Part shown: piece by piece, positions 1 through 12,488 of the stretch | How positions within the stretch are numbered: the first letter of the stretch is position 1 | Layout of the letters: every line of letters begins with the position of its first letter | Assembly (NCBI GenBank): GCA_037576195.1 | Contig: CM075104.1 | Location: forward strand, 20,910,211-20,974,210 | Length of the DNA: 64,000 nt | Origin: Phytoseiulus persimilis | Taxonomy: Eukaryota; Arthropoda; Arachnida; Mesostigmata; Phytoseiidae | Direction of reading: 5' to 3' | The notes under the pieces: model-generated | Seen by the model: the letters and a program-made list of their open reading frames with translations, nothing else | What the model was told of the DNA's origin: nothing | The model's database searches: none | Position numbers and translations under genes: made by a program

Positions 1-344
1 TCAGCACTCCGGCTTTATACGCGATTGCATACGGTCAACGACAAGATTAGTTCTGTGGTGCTCTATTTTCACTCACGACGTGGTGCTCACTGTGCTCGGG
101 CCGATTCCACCACAATTCCGACTCCGAAACGTATTCCGCAAGCAAGAGAATACGGATTTTCGGAGCTTCATCCGGACCTTTCGGGACCATATGTATTCCT
201 CCGGTTGCTCCCGTCTCCTGTTTCGGTACTATCGTTCGCGATGAGGAGAGGACTATTGGCGGCGAAAATTGTTCGAGAATTGCGTATCTTTGGCTCCTGA
301 GGGCCCATCGGTTGAAACAAAGAGCTAATCTCGATCTCTTTCAG

Positions 345-3300
345 GGTTATTTTCCTCAATCTGCCGTATCTTGTGGTGACCCTGTTATTGTCCTGCTGGT
401 GTGGCCTTTTCGTGTACGCCCGGTACGATCACTGCGATCCAGTCGTCGGGCGTTTGGTTTCAACTTCGGATCAGCTTCTCCCGTATTTCGTTATGGATGT
501 CCTCGGGAATCTGACGCCAATCCCTGGAGTGTTTGTCGCCGGTATATTCGCTGCATCCCTGAGCTCCGTCAGTTCGGGGGTCAATGCTCTCTCCTCAGTA
601 TTCTACGTGGATTGCATCGCGTTGGCCAAGGACGGTATCAGCGATAGAACAGGAGCGAAACTCATAAATCTACTCGGTAGGTGCTGGTTCCGCACTTCTC
701 TCCGCTCGATATCCCGCATCCTCCGATGTCGTCTCGTCTCCTACAAGACAAGAGTTCCCCGCGGCGATCGCCGGTGAGGCTTCACAGCAAACTGAGTGAG
801 TGAGATCGGTCTCAGTTCTCGCAACCGCCCACCTGACCGTGAGCTCGGCAGCATGCCTGATGGTCCTCGGCATCGTTCGTCGGACCTCCCGAGTATAAAC
901 GCCTTCCCTGATAACATTGAATATTGGTCCGAGCTCAGGGAAGGCTTCGTGTCACGATCGCTGACCAGATGAGGGGCCTTCGTTCAAGGAACGTCTTCAA
1001 AAACAGATAGCGGGAACAGCCCGCTATCTGTTTCGGACAAAAATTCCCAACCCGTTACCGCGAAACGGATATCAGTTCTCTTATTGCACCGTTCGATTGA
1101 ACTAGGCCCCCCGCATTGTTGCGAAAATGTTCCGCCAAAGATTTGCGAGAGAACATCCCCGATTATCGTGCCAGATCGAACATACTGGAACAGCACCTCG
1201 CGACTGTGCGAAAGCAGCTCAGTGCGCAGCTTCCTTGCCAACGATGCAAATGGAGAGAGCTTCCTGAGCGTTCGTGCACGCGAAAAGGACGTGTTTACAG
1301 CTGTCTGGAGTCCCCCAGGTAGTAAGGTAGCCAACGGTCGCTGTCCATGCGTGCTACCTCGCTCGCTCGGGCACGTGTGTTCTGCGGAGAGAATCACGTC
1401 ATGTAAATAAATCTCGGGAGTTTTTGGCAAGAGGAAGCTGCGATCGAAGGAGCATAGTTCTTAGGAAGTGTGACTTCACCTCTCCTAGACCCGCGTTTTC
1501 CTTCAACGGGAAATAATAATCTTGGAAGCACTCAGGATATACGATGAAGTCCAAGAGCGGATTCGGTCGCCGCAGCTTCGGGAGATCGTTCTCTGTTTTC
1601 ACGTTTTCCTTTCATCCATTCGATGCATGATATGAGAGAATAATGGAGACAACTCCAGTCCACCTAGCTGTCCTGCTCAATTTTGGTCATGACACTTTCT
1701 TGCCATTTTCACGATTCAAACTTGGAGAACTCCTGAAAACGTTCGAGTGCGAGGTATATACTCGGAGTTCATGTTTGAATCTGCACTTGGAGTTCTACAG
1801 AGATGCAACGAGTTCCTCGAGCCATGGTTCGAGAATGGGGAGGAAAGTTATGACCGAAATCGAAGATCCCAGATTGAAAACGTCGTAACTCCACAAGATC
1901 GAGTTTTCAGTCAAAAATTCATCGAACCGATTACCAACAGCGTTACTTTCCGGCAACCTTCACTCCTTGGTTCTCCCCACCATTTGCGTTTCCAAGAAAA
2001 GCGCAGAATAACTTTGTCGAAAATCGAAAATGAATTTCCGACTCAAAACTCGACCTTGTGGAGTTACGACGTTTTCAATCTGGGCTCTTTAATTGTTCAT
2101 CAAAGTGAGCTGAACAGGAGTGATCTCCATCGTTTTTTCATATCTATCACCACGACGAAGACAATGATGACGGAAAGAAAAGTAGCAAAGGAAGCAATAT
2201 GTCAGAGCTCATTGCGGTCGACATTTACACTCACGAGACAGAATGGACTGACCTCAATTGTTCAAGACCAGGAACTCCCGCTGTTGTGTAGACGGGAATG
2301 CAGGCCTGACCACTTCGTTTTCTCGATTGCAGGTGTTGTTTTCGGATTGTCGTCCATCGGATTGGTGGCCCTGACAAAACAGTTGGGAAACGTTCTCGCA
2401 GCCTCACAATCTATCAATAGCGCAATCGGTGGCCCGCTACTCGGCCTCTTCACCGCCGGAATGCTCTTCCCTCAGATAAACACAACCGGTAAGTGACAAA
2501 GCTTCTTGTTCCTCTATCTGAGTCGGACCCGTTGCCATGTCCGTTCTCCCCCATTGTATCTCTTGAGGAGCCGAATCTTTCAGGCCATGGCGGGGGGCCT
2601 CTGGAAATAAAGGAAAGAGCACAGAAAGGGATTGCTGGCTGCTTGGGGTTCGTTCTAATACGTGTGGTCTCAGCGGTGAAGTTTCTTTCCGACGTCCCCG
2701 TAGCTGATGGCGAATTCTCCAACGTGCCGAGAATCCGCTCAGTATTCGGTGCACGTGGACTCTGCCAACGAAAGCGACAACCGCGCCGGTGGCAGCGACA
2801 ACTTGAACGTTGGCGACAGGGTCCGCGTAAATAGAGATCGAATGCTCTCTCTCACACTCGGTTAGCAATGGGGGAAACTGGACAACGAAGCAGAGAAACA
2901 GAAGCGGAAACAGAGAATGACAGGGGAACTATCGAATCTCGTTCCTTCAAGGTGCCCCGATCGTTTTTCCCCCATCCGTCAATGCAGTCCGTCCGATGAA
3001 GTTCGGCCCGTCCACTGTCTCGCCAGCAAATCATTCCATCCTTGGTGTCGACTAGCTTCTTTCCGAAGTCTGCAAAAATCGACACGTTCGAGGGACAACG
3101 AAGGGTCATGAAACGAAATCGAGACGAAGCGGCGAAGCAGACTGGTACTGAGAATGAAAATCAGGCTCGATTCTAGCTATGGAAACCCCGAGAATCAAAG
3201 GGTCTGTCATGATCTTGACCGTGGCGATCACTTCGTCGCTGCCCTCGCACTTAGCGCTCCAGGTTTGGAGCGGGCACGTTCTGCTTGGAACTTGTTCCGG

Positions 3301-6300
3301 TCGCTGCCCAGGCTCGGTGTCTCGTCCTTCACTGACTATACTTGACGAAGTCTGCGTCACGCACTCTCGGTCATTGTTTCAAAAGCTCTGCCCGGCTGAA
3401 AAATGGGTGCGCGTGCGCCTTGTCGCAGTTGAGGTTCTGCTTCTTCAGAATAAATTTTTGGCGTCTCCAGTCCTGTGTGTTCCTCCAAGACGGAATATAT
3501 GACAGGGTCTTAGAATGAGAGAAAATGGCGGAAGACGTCAACCTTTGGATGGTTCGGCCTCGAAATCAACACGAGGCAAACCGAAATCGTACCCCTCCGT
3601 AACGATTCTCGTACTCGGTTCTCACGTCCTTGGCTTCGTCCTCCGATCCAGTTGGCAGTGTATCGGTGTCGGCCTGCCTCGAAGCCGTTAGTCGCCTTCC
3701 GCTCCAGTACTTCGTGCGATTCGGCGGATCTCCTCCTAGAATCAGTGTCCTCATTCGCGCGAAGATTTTCACTGATTGGGCTGGAAAATTGAATTTGCCG
3801 GGTGTCGTGTAGACCACGGTGGCTCCTCACTCGGTTTCCCGGGTCTCGCCCAGGACCTGCGCGTCTTGGAGAAGATATCATGACTCCTTTCGGACTTGAA
3901 ATTATACTATAAGGCCAGGCTAAGGCCTCGTAAACTTGTAGGCTTCTGAGATCCGTTACAAGACTTATTTCCTCCGGGAACTCGCCTCCCTTTTGGGTCG
4001 GAATATCTTCGAATTCTATGACGAAAGAGGCTTTGGAAGACATTGAACAGACATGGTAAATGCACCCGACTTGAACTCATACTTGCCGGGATATTTTCGC
4101 CCCAAAACCGATTCTGACTTTCCCGCATTCGCTGGCTTTTGTGCAGTGTCGGATGGCACGGCGATCGAATCCTATTTCTCCGACTCGTCGCACTCTAATC
4201 AGCGGTGAAAGCCTGATCGTGTGTGTACATTGTTTTCGAAAGCTCTCCTAGCCCGTAACGTTTTCTCTCCGTTGATCTCGCGTCAACTACGGCAGAGGGT
4301 TGTCTCAGCTGTCCCTGCTCCCCGTCAACTCAAATGAACGATGGCCGCGATATGAGCAGTCATACGCGCGTCAATGCACGTCCTGGCTGCGATAGCTTCT
4401 TATAGATGGAGATTCTTCTTCCGAATGCGAACACGTCAAGGAGTGAGCAATTTTGAAAGGAGGTTCTCACGTTTCCGATTCGTCATTCCGGTAGGGGCTC
4501 TCGCTGGTCTCCTGGTGTCCCTTTGCATCGCACTTTGGATTAATGTTGGCTCCATACTGCACGGACCCTCACCTCTGGGACTTGCCATCAACGTGGACGC
4601 TTGTCCGTCCGTCAACATCTCTTTGACTGCATCGTGAGTCTTCAACGCCGAATGTTCAATCTCCATTGCTTCTCTCCACAGCTTGGGTGGGAGCAAAACC
4701 TTTTGCGCGGACGAAAATCATGAAACCCTAGCTTGCCAACCCGTTGAACAGGAGTCAATATCGCCCAGAACCTCCGCTGCTTCTTCCTCGCCGATTCATT
4801 CTCGCGATGGAGTCGTGAGGCTCTGGTGAGGGAATCACCTGATGCCGCACAAGATATTCCCGAATAATAGTCGGCGTGTTGCGTTCTTTGCAGGCCTGAC
4901 AACAGCCCGGTTCTGTGGATATACCAAATGTCTCCTTTGTGGTATACACTCGTTTCGTTCGTCATCGTATTCCTGGTCTCGATGCCGGTTTCCCTGGCTA
5001 CGGGCAGCCTCGACTATTCACAGCTGGATCCGAAACTCATCCGACATCCAGCCGATATCCTTCTTTGGTGGTTGCCTGAGGAAAAGCGTAGCAAGTGGCG
5101 ATTTGATGTCGGCGACAACTACGTACGTATCAAACAGTCGCCCCCCCCCCCCCCCCCCACACTCTCTCCCTCTGGACGATTTGAGTTCGACGAACGCCTT
5201 GTGCTTCACGGGGAGGCGGAAAACAGCACGCACGTAGACCCGTCTCCGCTCTCCAAAGCGGCTTTGTCCCGTCTCTTCGGCGACTGAGCTGTTCTAATGC
5301 GTCCTGCTCGGAATGAGGAGCTGACGCAACTCATGCAGAGCTGAGGAGGAGAGTTCTGTGGAATTCTGAGAGGCAATCACCCTGCAACGCACTTGTTCAT
5401 TCTCCGGATTCGCTGTTCAGGGCCATACAATAGCTTATGCGTAGGGCCACGCCACTCGACGCGGGGCTCTCCCGCGCTCCTCCATGTTCCAGCGAGCGTT
5501 GGCCTTTGCGTCAGCCCCCTCCCGGTCTCGACCCCGCTCGTCCCGAAACCGAGCAACCCTCGACTCGAACCAACGACTGGAGGTGGCAGGCGGGCAACAG
5601 CTAAGCAGCGTTTAGTCGCCTTCACATTTTCAATCCGTGCCCAGGACTCGTCATCGTCGTCCTCTTGCTCGGATTCCCTGTCAACGTTACACAGACGTTG
5701 ACGGAAAAGATTATTGTGTTCTCCCGCTTTCCATTGGTGTAGCAAGTCGAGAAGCAACCGGCCTATTGGTCCTCGCAGGCTTAGAAAAGCTCCCTGATAC
5801 GGAACAATACCGATTCCTGCTCCTTTCCGAGTGCCTACGCGCCGGATCTGAACAAACGTGGGTGGCGAACGTTTCAAAATCTGTCGATGAGAGAAGTTTC
5901 CGGGAAGCAGGTCCGAAACTGGCGCAGAGCCGAGACTGACACGGAGCGTTTTTCCTATGGTTAATCGACTGCCTGTGATTTATCGTTTCGGAAATGGAAT
6001 CGCTGCACGCCGGAAATTAAGGGCAGAATTGCGATCTCAATTTCATCGAATGCACACAAATGTCCCCTCGTTCATTATCATCACTGTTTTCTTCTCCGTG
6101 CTCGGGCGCTCTCTCCCATGACATTTTTCCTCGACTTCCAGGAAGACGGCGAAGTTTTCGAGCCCCGGAAGTCCTGTTCGTCAGTGCAAATGTACAGCGC
6201 AAACTCGCGGAAACCGAGTTTCACCGATATGGAAATGATGCGCCGAAGGAGTTCCGTCTTCATGTCGCAATATCCTCCGCCTTCCAGCCATTCAGTGGAG

Positions 6301-6555
6301 GAACAGCAGCCCAAACAATCCAAGCGCAGGCGAGCAGCTTCGCGGGATTCCTCTGCTAGTCGGACTCGCAGAAAATCAGCACGACAGGTCTCGATCTCAT
6401 CGATCCCTCAAGTGCATCGGGTGCGAGCCCTGAGCTCCAATGGCGCTGAGTTTGCTCGGCGGAAGAACACGGTATCCGTGTTCGACTTTTCCTTTGAAGA
6501 ATACCCGGATGAAGCCGGCAAAACGGATGAGAACAACCTCATCGAGCGGTTCTAG
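345..6555 (+). CDS. SLC5-family sodium-coupled solute symporter, 3' half (5' end outside window)
   Basis: Five exons are visible: 345-676, 2333-2488, 4495-4633, 4894-5122 and 6142-6555. All have AG/GT borders and phases that agree across every junction, giving 422 residues to a TAG at 6553-6555. The protein matches the C-terminal half of the NIS/SMVT/SMCT branch of SLC5 (Na+-coupled iodide, vitamin or monocarboxylate symporters of the plasma membrane). Exon 1 holds a membrane helix with the motif SCWCGLFVYARY, then VFVAGIFAASLSSVSSGVNA, whose paired serines correspond to the conserved sodium-site helix. Exon 2 carries GGPLLGLFTAGMLFP. Exons 3 and 4 carry the last helices (AGLLVSLCIALWI and TLVSFVIVFLVSMPVSLATG). 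The last exon is a hydrophilic cytoplasmic tail. The substrate cannot be told from sequence, and the first seven or so helices lie upstream of base 1. The family call is firm; the final splice (5122 to 6142) is inferred. Confidence 0.85.
677..2332 (+). other. SLC5 intron with a foldback repeat
   Basis: Bounded by a GTAGGT donor and a TTGCAG acceptor, phase 1. Apart from the inverted repeat at 1868-2084 nothing recognisable was seen. The flanking exon sequences join without a gap in the family pattern. Confidence 0.75.
1868..2084. repeat. Inverted repeat (foldback element), two 55-base arms
   Basis: The arm 1868-1922 is the reverse complement of 2030-2084 with about four mismatches. Both arms read CCCAGATTGAAAACGTCGTA at the outer end. 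The spacer is 107 bases and no ORF is present. This is probably a small non-autonomous transposon (MITE or foldback), which is inference. Confidence 0.75.
2489..4494 (+). other. SLC5 intron, no other feature seen
   Basis: Runs from a GTAAGT donor at 2489 to an AG acceptor at 4493-4494, phase 1. No coding similarity, RNA gene or clear repeat was recognised inside it. Confidence 0.7.
5123..5287 (+). other. Alternative unspliced 3' end of the SLC5 coding region, across a poly(C) tract
   Basis: If the GTACGT donor at 5123 is not used, the transporter frame stays open through an 18-base C run (5141-5158, a proline stretch) and ends at a TGA at 5285-5287 after the residues SKAALSRLFGD. This would give a shorter tail in place of the 6142-6555 exon. 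Which end is used cannot be decided here. Confidence 0.35.
5141..5158. repeat. Poly(C) homopolymer, 18 bases
   Basis: Uninterrupted C run immediately downstream of the candidate SLC5 donor. It would be coding (proline) only in the unspliced form. Confidence 0.9.
6142..6555 (+). CDS. Last coding exon of the SLC5 transporter: cytoplasmic tail
   Basis: The acceptor TCGACTTCCAG lies just before 6142 and the exon opens in phase 0, matching a GTACGT donor at 5123. It encodes 137 residues rich in Arg, Lys and Ser (for example MRRRSSVFMSQ and KQSKRRRAASRDSSASRTRR), ending VFDFSFEEYPDEAGKTDENN and a few more residues before the stop. There is no membrane segment. The basic-serine clusters look like kinase targets, which is inference. 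No known domain is seen, so assignment to the transporter rests on phase, the splice sites and position. Confidence 0.6.
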   Translation, partial: EDGEVFEPRKSCSSVQMYSANSRKPSFTDMEMMRRRSSVFMSQYPPPSSHSVEEQQPKQSKRRRAASRDSSASRTRRKSARQVSISSIPQVHRVRALSSNGAEFARRKNTVSVFDFSFEEYPDEAGKTDENNLIERF

Positions 6556-6809
6556 TCTTCTGTGGGATGCGGCAAGATATCCGGTACCGGAACGTTCGAG
6601 GTCTGTTGCTCCCGTGAAGCAACTTCAACTGAATTCTCATAAGACCGCGAAAATCGTTCATGGAGCGACAACCGCAGGAGATCGTCTGTTGGTTGGAGGC
6701 AACTTCGAGACCGAACTGTGCTCCGGTATCCGAATTCCTCGGAATTTCGCTGGCGTCCATGTACAGGAAAATATTCAGCACCATCCCGAACGAGGATTGA
6801 TGAGTTCTT

Positions 6810-6815
6810 AATAAA
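6810..6815 (+). terminator. Polyadenylation signal AATAAA of the SLC5 gene
   Basis: A canonical AATAAA lies about 255 bases after the stop at 6555, on the same strand, making a short 3' UTR of plausible length. Confidence 0.6.
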
Positions 6816-9800
6816 GTAGAATCGGGTACAACTATGGATGGATTCGTTCATGACTAGTGCTGGCAGCGATTCCGGCGAACTTTCTCTCCGGCGTACAGTT
6901 TTGCCCTCATCAGCGCAACGAAAGCCCAAATTTTCCAGGGGGGGGGGGGGCTGATCGGGATTCGGTTATCTCGAGCCGGGAAATCCCGACGAAACCCCAA
7001 GCTCGGATTAGATGGCTTCAAATAAGAGAACAACTCTTCGCGACGTTCCGATCGGGCCAACAATCGCTCAGTCGTGTCATGTAACTCGTGGAAAATCCTC
7101 AAGATCCAAAGTTGTAAGCCTTCTCACCTCGTTTCTGAACGGGGACAGAGGACTCGGAGGCTTGAAGGCTTCGCAGGTTTGTGAACTTGTCGGCGACGCG
7201 GTGCAACATCCTCGTAGACGACCGGTTCTTTCTTCCTGACTGCGGAAGCATCCACGTGGAAACCTCGAGAACTCTAACCTCCTACTCTTGTTCTTACCGC
7301 CGCTGTTCCTCCAAAGAGAGGAACAGCAGAAACGACATCTGTATTCGCAATAGTATTTTGGTGGTAGGGGTTGACGGAAATCAGCACCCCTTCCCGAGAA
7401 TGGTCGAAGCCTCGGGAGCTCGTGTCTCGCCTCCCGGTTTTTCCGAATCACGGCTTGATTCTTCACTGGAAGTAAGAGGGCGTCCCCGAATTATAATGGC
7501 ATAATCAGCGGAATCCATACTTTTCCGTTTTCACAGAGCCCCATGTCAACCCCCCCTTCTCTCGGTTGAAATGCTATTAGCGTCAAGCTAGACGTTAAAT
7601 CATTCATCGTTAAGTCATTGAATCAGCTCGCCGTTCCGCGAGCAGGGAGAGACCGCTCCCAGGTCGATAAGGGAACAACTCTCGCAACAATAAACAGAAC
7701 TACCAGAGCGAGCCGGGCGGAGAAACTTTCCAAATATTCGAGTGATGCCATCTCTGCATGAGCTCCGTTTGCCTCATGATGGTCGTTCACGAGCATCCTC
7801 AGCCATGAGGAAGGTCGCCCAAAGACCGCCAAGCTGAGCGATCGGATTATTTGTGACTTCAGCTCAGAAGGTGGCTCACGCTCTGCGATGAGTATGGAGT
7901 GAAAGACGCACATCAAGCTGTATGTTTATGCGTCAAACTGCATTGTAACATATTTTTCCACTTCCGGAGGCCAAGGTCGAGCGAAACACCTGCATCCGTC
8001 GATGGAGCGACGGAGGTGAATCCCTGCAGCTCTACGAGTCGCTAGCACGTGTAGTCAAATGCGACGAGGTCACTTATTTAAAAGTCGCTAGATTTCGGAG
8101 AAACCCGCCCGTGCCACTCGACTGCCGCTGCGCTGTCGAGAGAGAGAGCTGCTCTCGAGATTTTGAGAGCTTGAAGAACTTTCCGACAGCTCCGCTCTCC
8201 TTGAAGTGCTCGTTAGGCAAATCTCCAGAATATATTCCTTCTTTTTCGCGGCTCCGACTTCGAGCATATGCGCGCCCAACGATTCGAAGGTCGATTCGCT
8301 CCCTCGCTCGATCTCGTCCGCATGACCCACGAATGAATGACGTGGAGAGCTGCGCAGGCTATCCGGCGGCGCCTAGCCGACGTTCTGGCGCGGAATTTGA
8401 GGAAAAATCTTAGTTGCCATCCATCTCTCCTCCGAAGTGAGCCATGATAGTTGCCGGACGTTGTTGGGCAAACGAGGGGTTTTCACTGAGCTACGGACGA
8501 CGTGGGCTAACTTGTCGACGTATAAGGCTCGGAACTCTGTCGTCAGCGTGTTGCTCACAGATATAAATAGCGTTTTTCGCCCTCTCTCCTAAATGTACTC
8601 CTGGAAAGTGGCGCTCTTCGGAAGTTTAATGAGTCGACGTCTGGCACCCTCGAAAGCGAGAATACTAGTCAGCATCCCGACTCACGAATGACGTGGGCGT
8701 TATTCTTCCGATAACGAATTCAGGATCCTGATGACCTTAAGAAGGAAAGCAAAAGTCGATATCTGGTATGGACATAATGCCCACGTGTGATTCAGTATAT
8801 GAATGAGGGACAAATCTATTACGGGCTGAATATGCGCCGCACAACGAAATGTCATTTTCATTGATCGCGAAAGGTTACCCTCGAGGGCGGTCGGGAGACT
8901 CTTCGTCCACCCGAGCCATGAGTCGAGGCTCTAGGTCGGAAGAGGCAGCTATCCAGGGCCATTCCTGGTTTGAGCTTGGTCGAAATGATCCTCGCTGCTT
9001 TATCAGCAGTCAGCTGCGAACTCGTCAGAAGAATGGTACATGGGACCCTGTTGCTCCCTCGCGCGGTGGGAGGGGCGAAAGGCCCTGCTGAGAATCTTGA
9101 TTCTGCTCGCCAAGGGCGGATTCGGATCGCGAGTCAATGAAGACTTAGCCACCCGTTTTATCAGAAAAATCCAACTTCACTCTGAGATCTAGATTCACAG
9201 AGCCATTCTATAATATTTGGGACCGACGACTTCGAGAGGCAGCTTAAGGCATACCTTGTCCCCAGAGGTACGTCCTCCCAGGATTGCTCAGTGCCGAGAG
9301 GAGCCTTGCTGTAAGACGAGGGTTTTTATTGCTGGTAGACGAATGTTCTCTAGAGCATAGCGGTCCTCTGCATTGTCGAAGCGGAACACGATTCTCCCTA
9401 GCACTGCCCCTGAGTCGAGATTGCCTCCAGGCTCTCCTCATTCTGTACTTCATTGTCGTCACAAGGTCTGCGAATACGCGCTGAGTTCCCTCTTTGAAGA
9501 GAATCTTTTTCTACCACTCAGGCTCCACCTTTGTCGAGGAAGCAACTCGCTTAACAGTGCTGGATACCAGTCTATCTCGTCGCTGTTGCCGCCGCCGTGA
9601 GCTATTTTGGGCATGCCCACTCGAGTTTCGGAACTTGTCGGATGCGCCGAGGATATGTTTGATGAGAAATAATTGGGGAGGGGCTTTTTCGATGTGGCAT
9701 TTACTGCTTCCAATCGAACGAAATCGGCCCATATTCGAACGGGGTTGTACTGTTCGTTTTGATGTGATTAGACTTGCACACGTGACGCACGTGGATACGA

Positions 9801-11550
9801 GTGTGCCCAGAACGGGCTGGTCGGGTCGTGTCTGATTGGGGAACGGCCTGTTCTAGAGGGAAAGATGCCATAATCAATTCTGCTGACTGCAACGAGTGCT
9901 CGATATCCCGCGCGCGATCCCGGAGGAAAGTCAAGTCGAGCAAGAGCGGGTAGCCATGGAGTACGGACCGAAAAGTTCGGGTTTCCATGAGGTTTTCGCG
10001 CTTCCACACTCACGGAAATGAAAATAAACGGATTGATGTTCACGTCATAGATGACCCTAACCTTAACGGTGGATGTTTCTGAGCTGGATGGGAGAAGGAA
10101 ACGAATCTTCAGCATGCGATTTGTGACTAGGAATGAGTTTTTCGAGAAGTATCACAACCACAGTGACATTCTCATCTTCTGGATCGTCGGATCTTCCCAG
10201 TTGAGAGCGGGATGATGGTCAACTCGGGTACGTTTTGTCAGATCGATAACCCTCCCAACATCAGAGCTCTCCTTGTCTCAACCCGCGGATTTCTCTCGCC
10301 TTAAACGCGGAGCCTCCCCACGTTCTCGTGGTGGTCAGTCAGGTGACTCGTCTGCGGCTGTCAAAGTGGTCGAAATCGACCTCTGGGGGTCGACGGCCGA
10401 TCACTGATTTGGAGTGAATATTCCGAAGATCATCTGACCACGGTATCCAAGGAGTTGATTCCGTAGTCTTCACGATCTGCAATATCGTCTCAAGAAATCG
10501 ATGGTCGTCCTTAAATTCCCAATGATCGAGATCGACTATTTTGAGAATCGCTACAATGAACTTCAAGAGGTTGCAGAGAGACTCGACCCCGCGGGGGACG
10601 ATGAGGCAGGGAGTTCGAGAAGTTGGTGATAGACTCCAACGAAAAAAGTCGCGACGGATTCTCCTGCATCATGTAGGGATCGGGAAGCTCATCGGCCCCT
10701 CAGAGAGCCTGATGCCTAACTTCGCCCGATACGTGGAAGAGATCCAACCGGGTGCTGACCGGAGACCAGTCAGTGTTGCAAAAAAAGAAGACGTGCTCCA
10801 TGCATTGACCATCGAACATTTCTCGATCACGTGACAGCTGTGCTCTGCAAAGCGCAGATTCAGAGAGATCATAACCCTCAGGTCCGTTGAGGCCATCCAG
10901 CTCTCATCCCCGATGTTGTGGGCAAGAACCGGCTCATATTTTGCCAACGCGCGCCACACCACACCACACTCGGTCTTGGAGATTTCGAGCAATCTCCAGA
11001 GTGAGATGATGGGGGTCTCTCAGCGTCACCTGCATTTTTTGTTGCGAAATGATGCGCGCATCCCTGTTTTCCGGCGTGACTTCTGAACAGAACGTCCGAT
11101 TGGGCTGGAATTCGCACCATGCTTGGATTCTGTGCTCCTTGGAATGATTCCTCTGCCAGAATCCCCACATTTCATCTCTGCTGATGGAACCTCTGTTCGT
11201 AGTTTTGTTGATACCTCGTTGGAATGGCGATTCCCCAAAATTTTGTGAATTCGATTGTGGCTGGGCTGTCCAGTGTCATGAATCGCACTGGAACGTAGGT
11301 CTTGCATCACCCGGCTCCTGTCCCGAGCGCCAGTTGTTATTGATCGGAAATCGAGTCCGCAGTCTTAACTCGAAGCCGTTAGCGGTCTTCGATCCTACGA
11401 TTGAGTCGAGGGCTCACGTGTCGAGGGTGCTCAATGGGAGCTCGGGCCATTGGAACTTCAGCTTCGTGCAACACGCAAGACTTCGACTATAGATGTGTAG
11501 CGGGGCGTTTCCTCATTTCACTTCAAAGCTGACCAAGAGTTCGTCTATGC
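6816..11550. other. Intergenic, no recognisable gene
   Basis: Only short chance ORFs occur. A G13 run lies at 6938-6950. No protein family, tRNA or clear repeat was recognised. Scattered open frames near 10.9-11.2 kb on the - strand could be decayed transposon sequence but match nothing I can name. Confidence 0.6.
6938..6950. repeat. Poly(G) homopolymer, 13 bases
   Basis: Uninterrupted G run downstream of the SLC5 gene. It is one of five G/C homopolymers of 13-18 bases in the window. Confidence 0.9.
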
Positions 11551-11553
11551 AAA

Positions 11554-11627
11554 CAGTACAATCTCGATTATTTCAACTAATTGATGCAAAACAAAGTTGA
11601 AATAATCGAAAGTTGAAATAATCGAGA
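11554..11627. mobile_element. Terminus of a pogo/Tigger-like DNA transposon (relic)
   Basis: Begins CAGTACAATCTCGATTATTT. The block 11562-11578 is repeated in inverted form at 11611-11627, and a second inverted partial copy lies at 11595-11609, so the inner part is a 16-base tandem of AGTTGAAATAATCGA. A CAGT start, a TCGATTATT core and inner inverted copies are typical of pogo/Tigger ends. No transposase or opposite end was found, and the expected TA flank is absent, so this is a solo or truncated end. Confidence 0.45.
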
Positions 11628-12488
11628 GATGGCAAAATCACTCACATTCGTGGACCCCGCAACCGATTCGGGAATGAGAGTCCGAGTTTGAACGCTAACC
11701 GATCCAGAATGATACGAGATACACTGACGAGACATTCCTGCATTGGATAGTGAATGATCGCAGAGCACGACCGATATTGATCAATCTGCTGAGAGTCTGA
11801 ATGATTATTCCATCGGATTCCTTGCAGCTGCCCAGCGCACTCTGCAGTGTTAGAGCTGATCTCCCCTCGATCCATGCAGAGTGCTGGAGAGCGATCCCCC
11901 GCTGAATTGAAGCTCCCGGAAGCACTTTCATGGAGGGAAACGGAAATTATTTGGTATCAGAAGATGAAGCTGTTCCGAAGGCTGGAAAGATCGAGCACTT
12001 TCTGCGAAATATGTCCAGCCGAACCCAAAAAAAAGATCCGCTTCTCACAGCGCTACAGCGGCAGCACTGTGTAACAGTTGAGAAGGTCACACTGTTTCCG
12101 AGTGGATGCACGAGGATCGGCGGCTGGCAAACTTCACATATATCTATGAATGAAAACTCCGAGGTTCAATTCGATGAGGTATCGGGCTGAATAGACCGTC
12201 TACGCTCTTATGCGCTCACGTATTGTAATTCGTTGTCGCCGAGTTGAGCACACCAACGATGATAACAGAGGCTTCGATGTTGGCAGAGGAAAGGTACGTC
12301 AACGATGCCTCAAGGATGATGTTCGAGTCTCAGGGGCTCAATAAATGCTAAAGTTCTCATCAACTCGCGAAATCTGGAGCAGGGGTCTGCCGTGATCGAG
12401 CGTAGTTATTCAGAGGGACTGGATATGCTCCCAGGGTCTTTCGCCCAAGCCTGGAGGACTCCAGTATGGATGTGACAGAGCGCAACAA

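Noticed and set aside
10878-11310. Overlapping - strand frames (for example MWGFWQRNHSKEHRIQAW)
   Set aside because: Looks somewhat protein-like but broken among frames and not assignable to any family; possibly a dead transposon, not supported enough.
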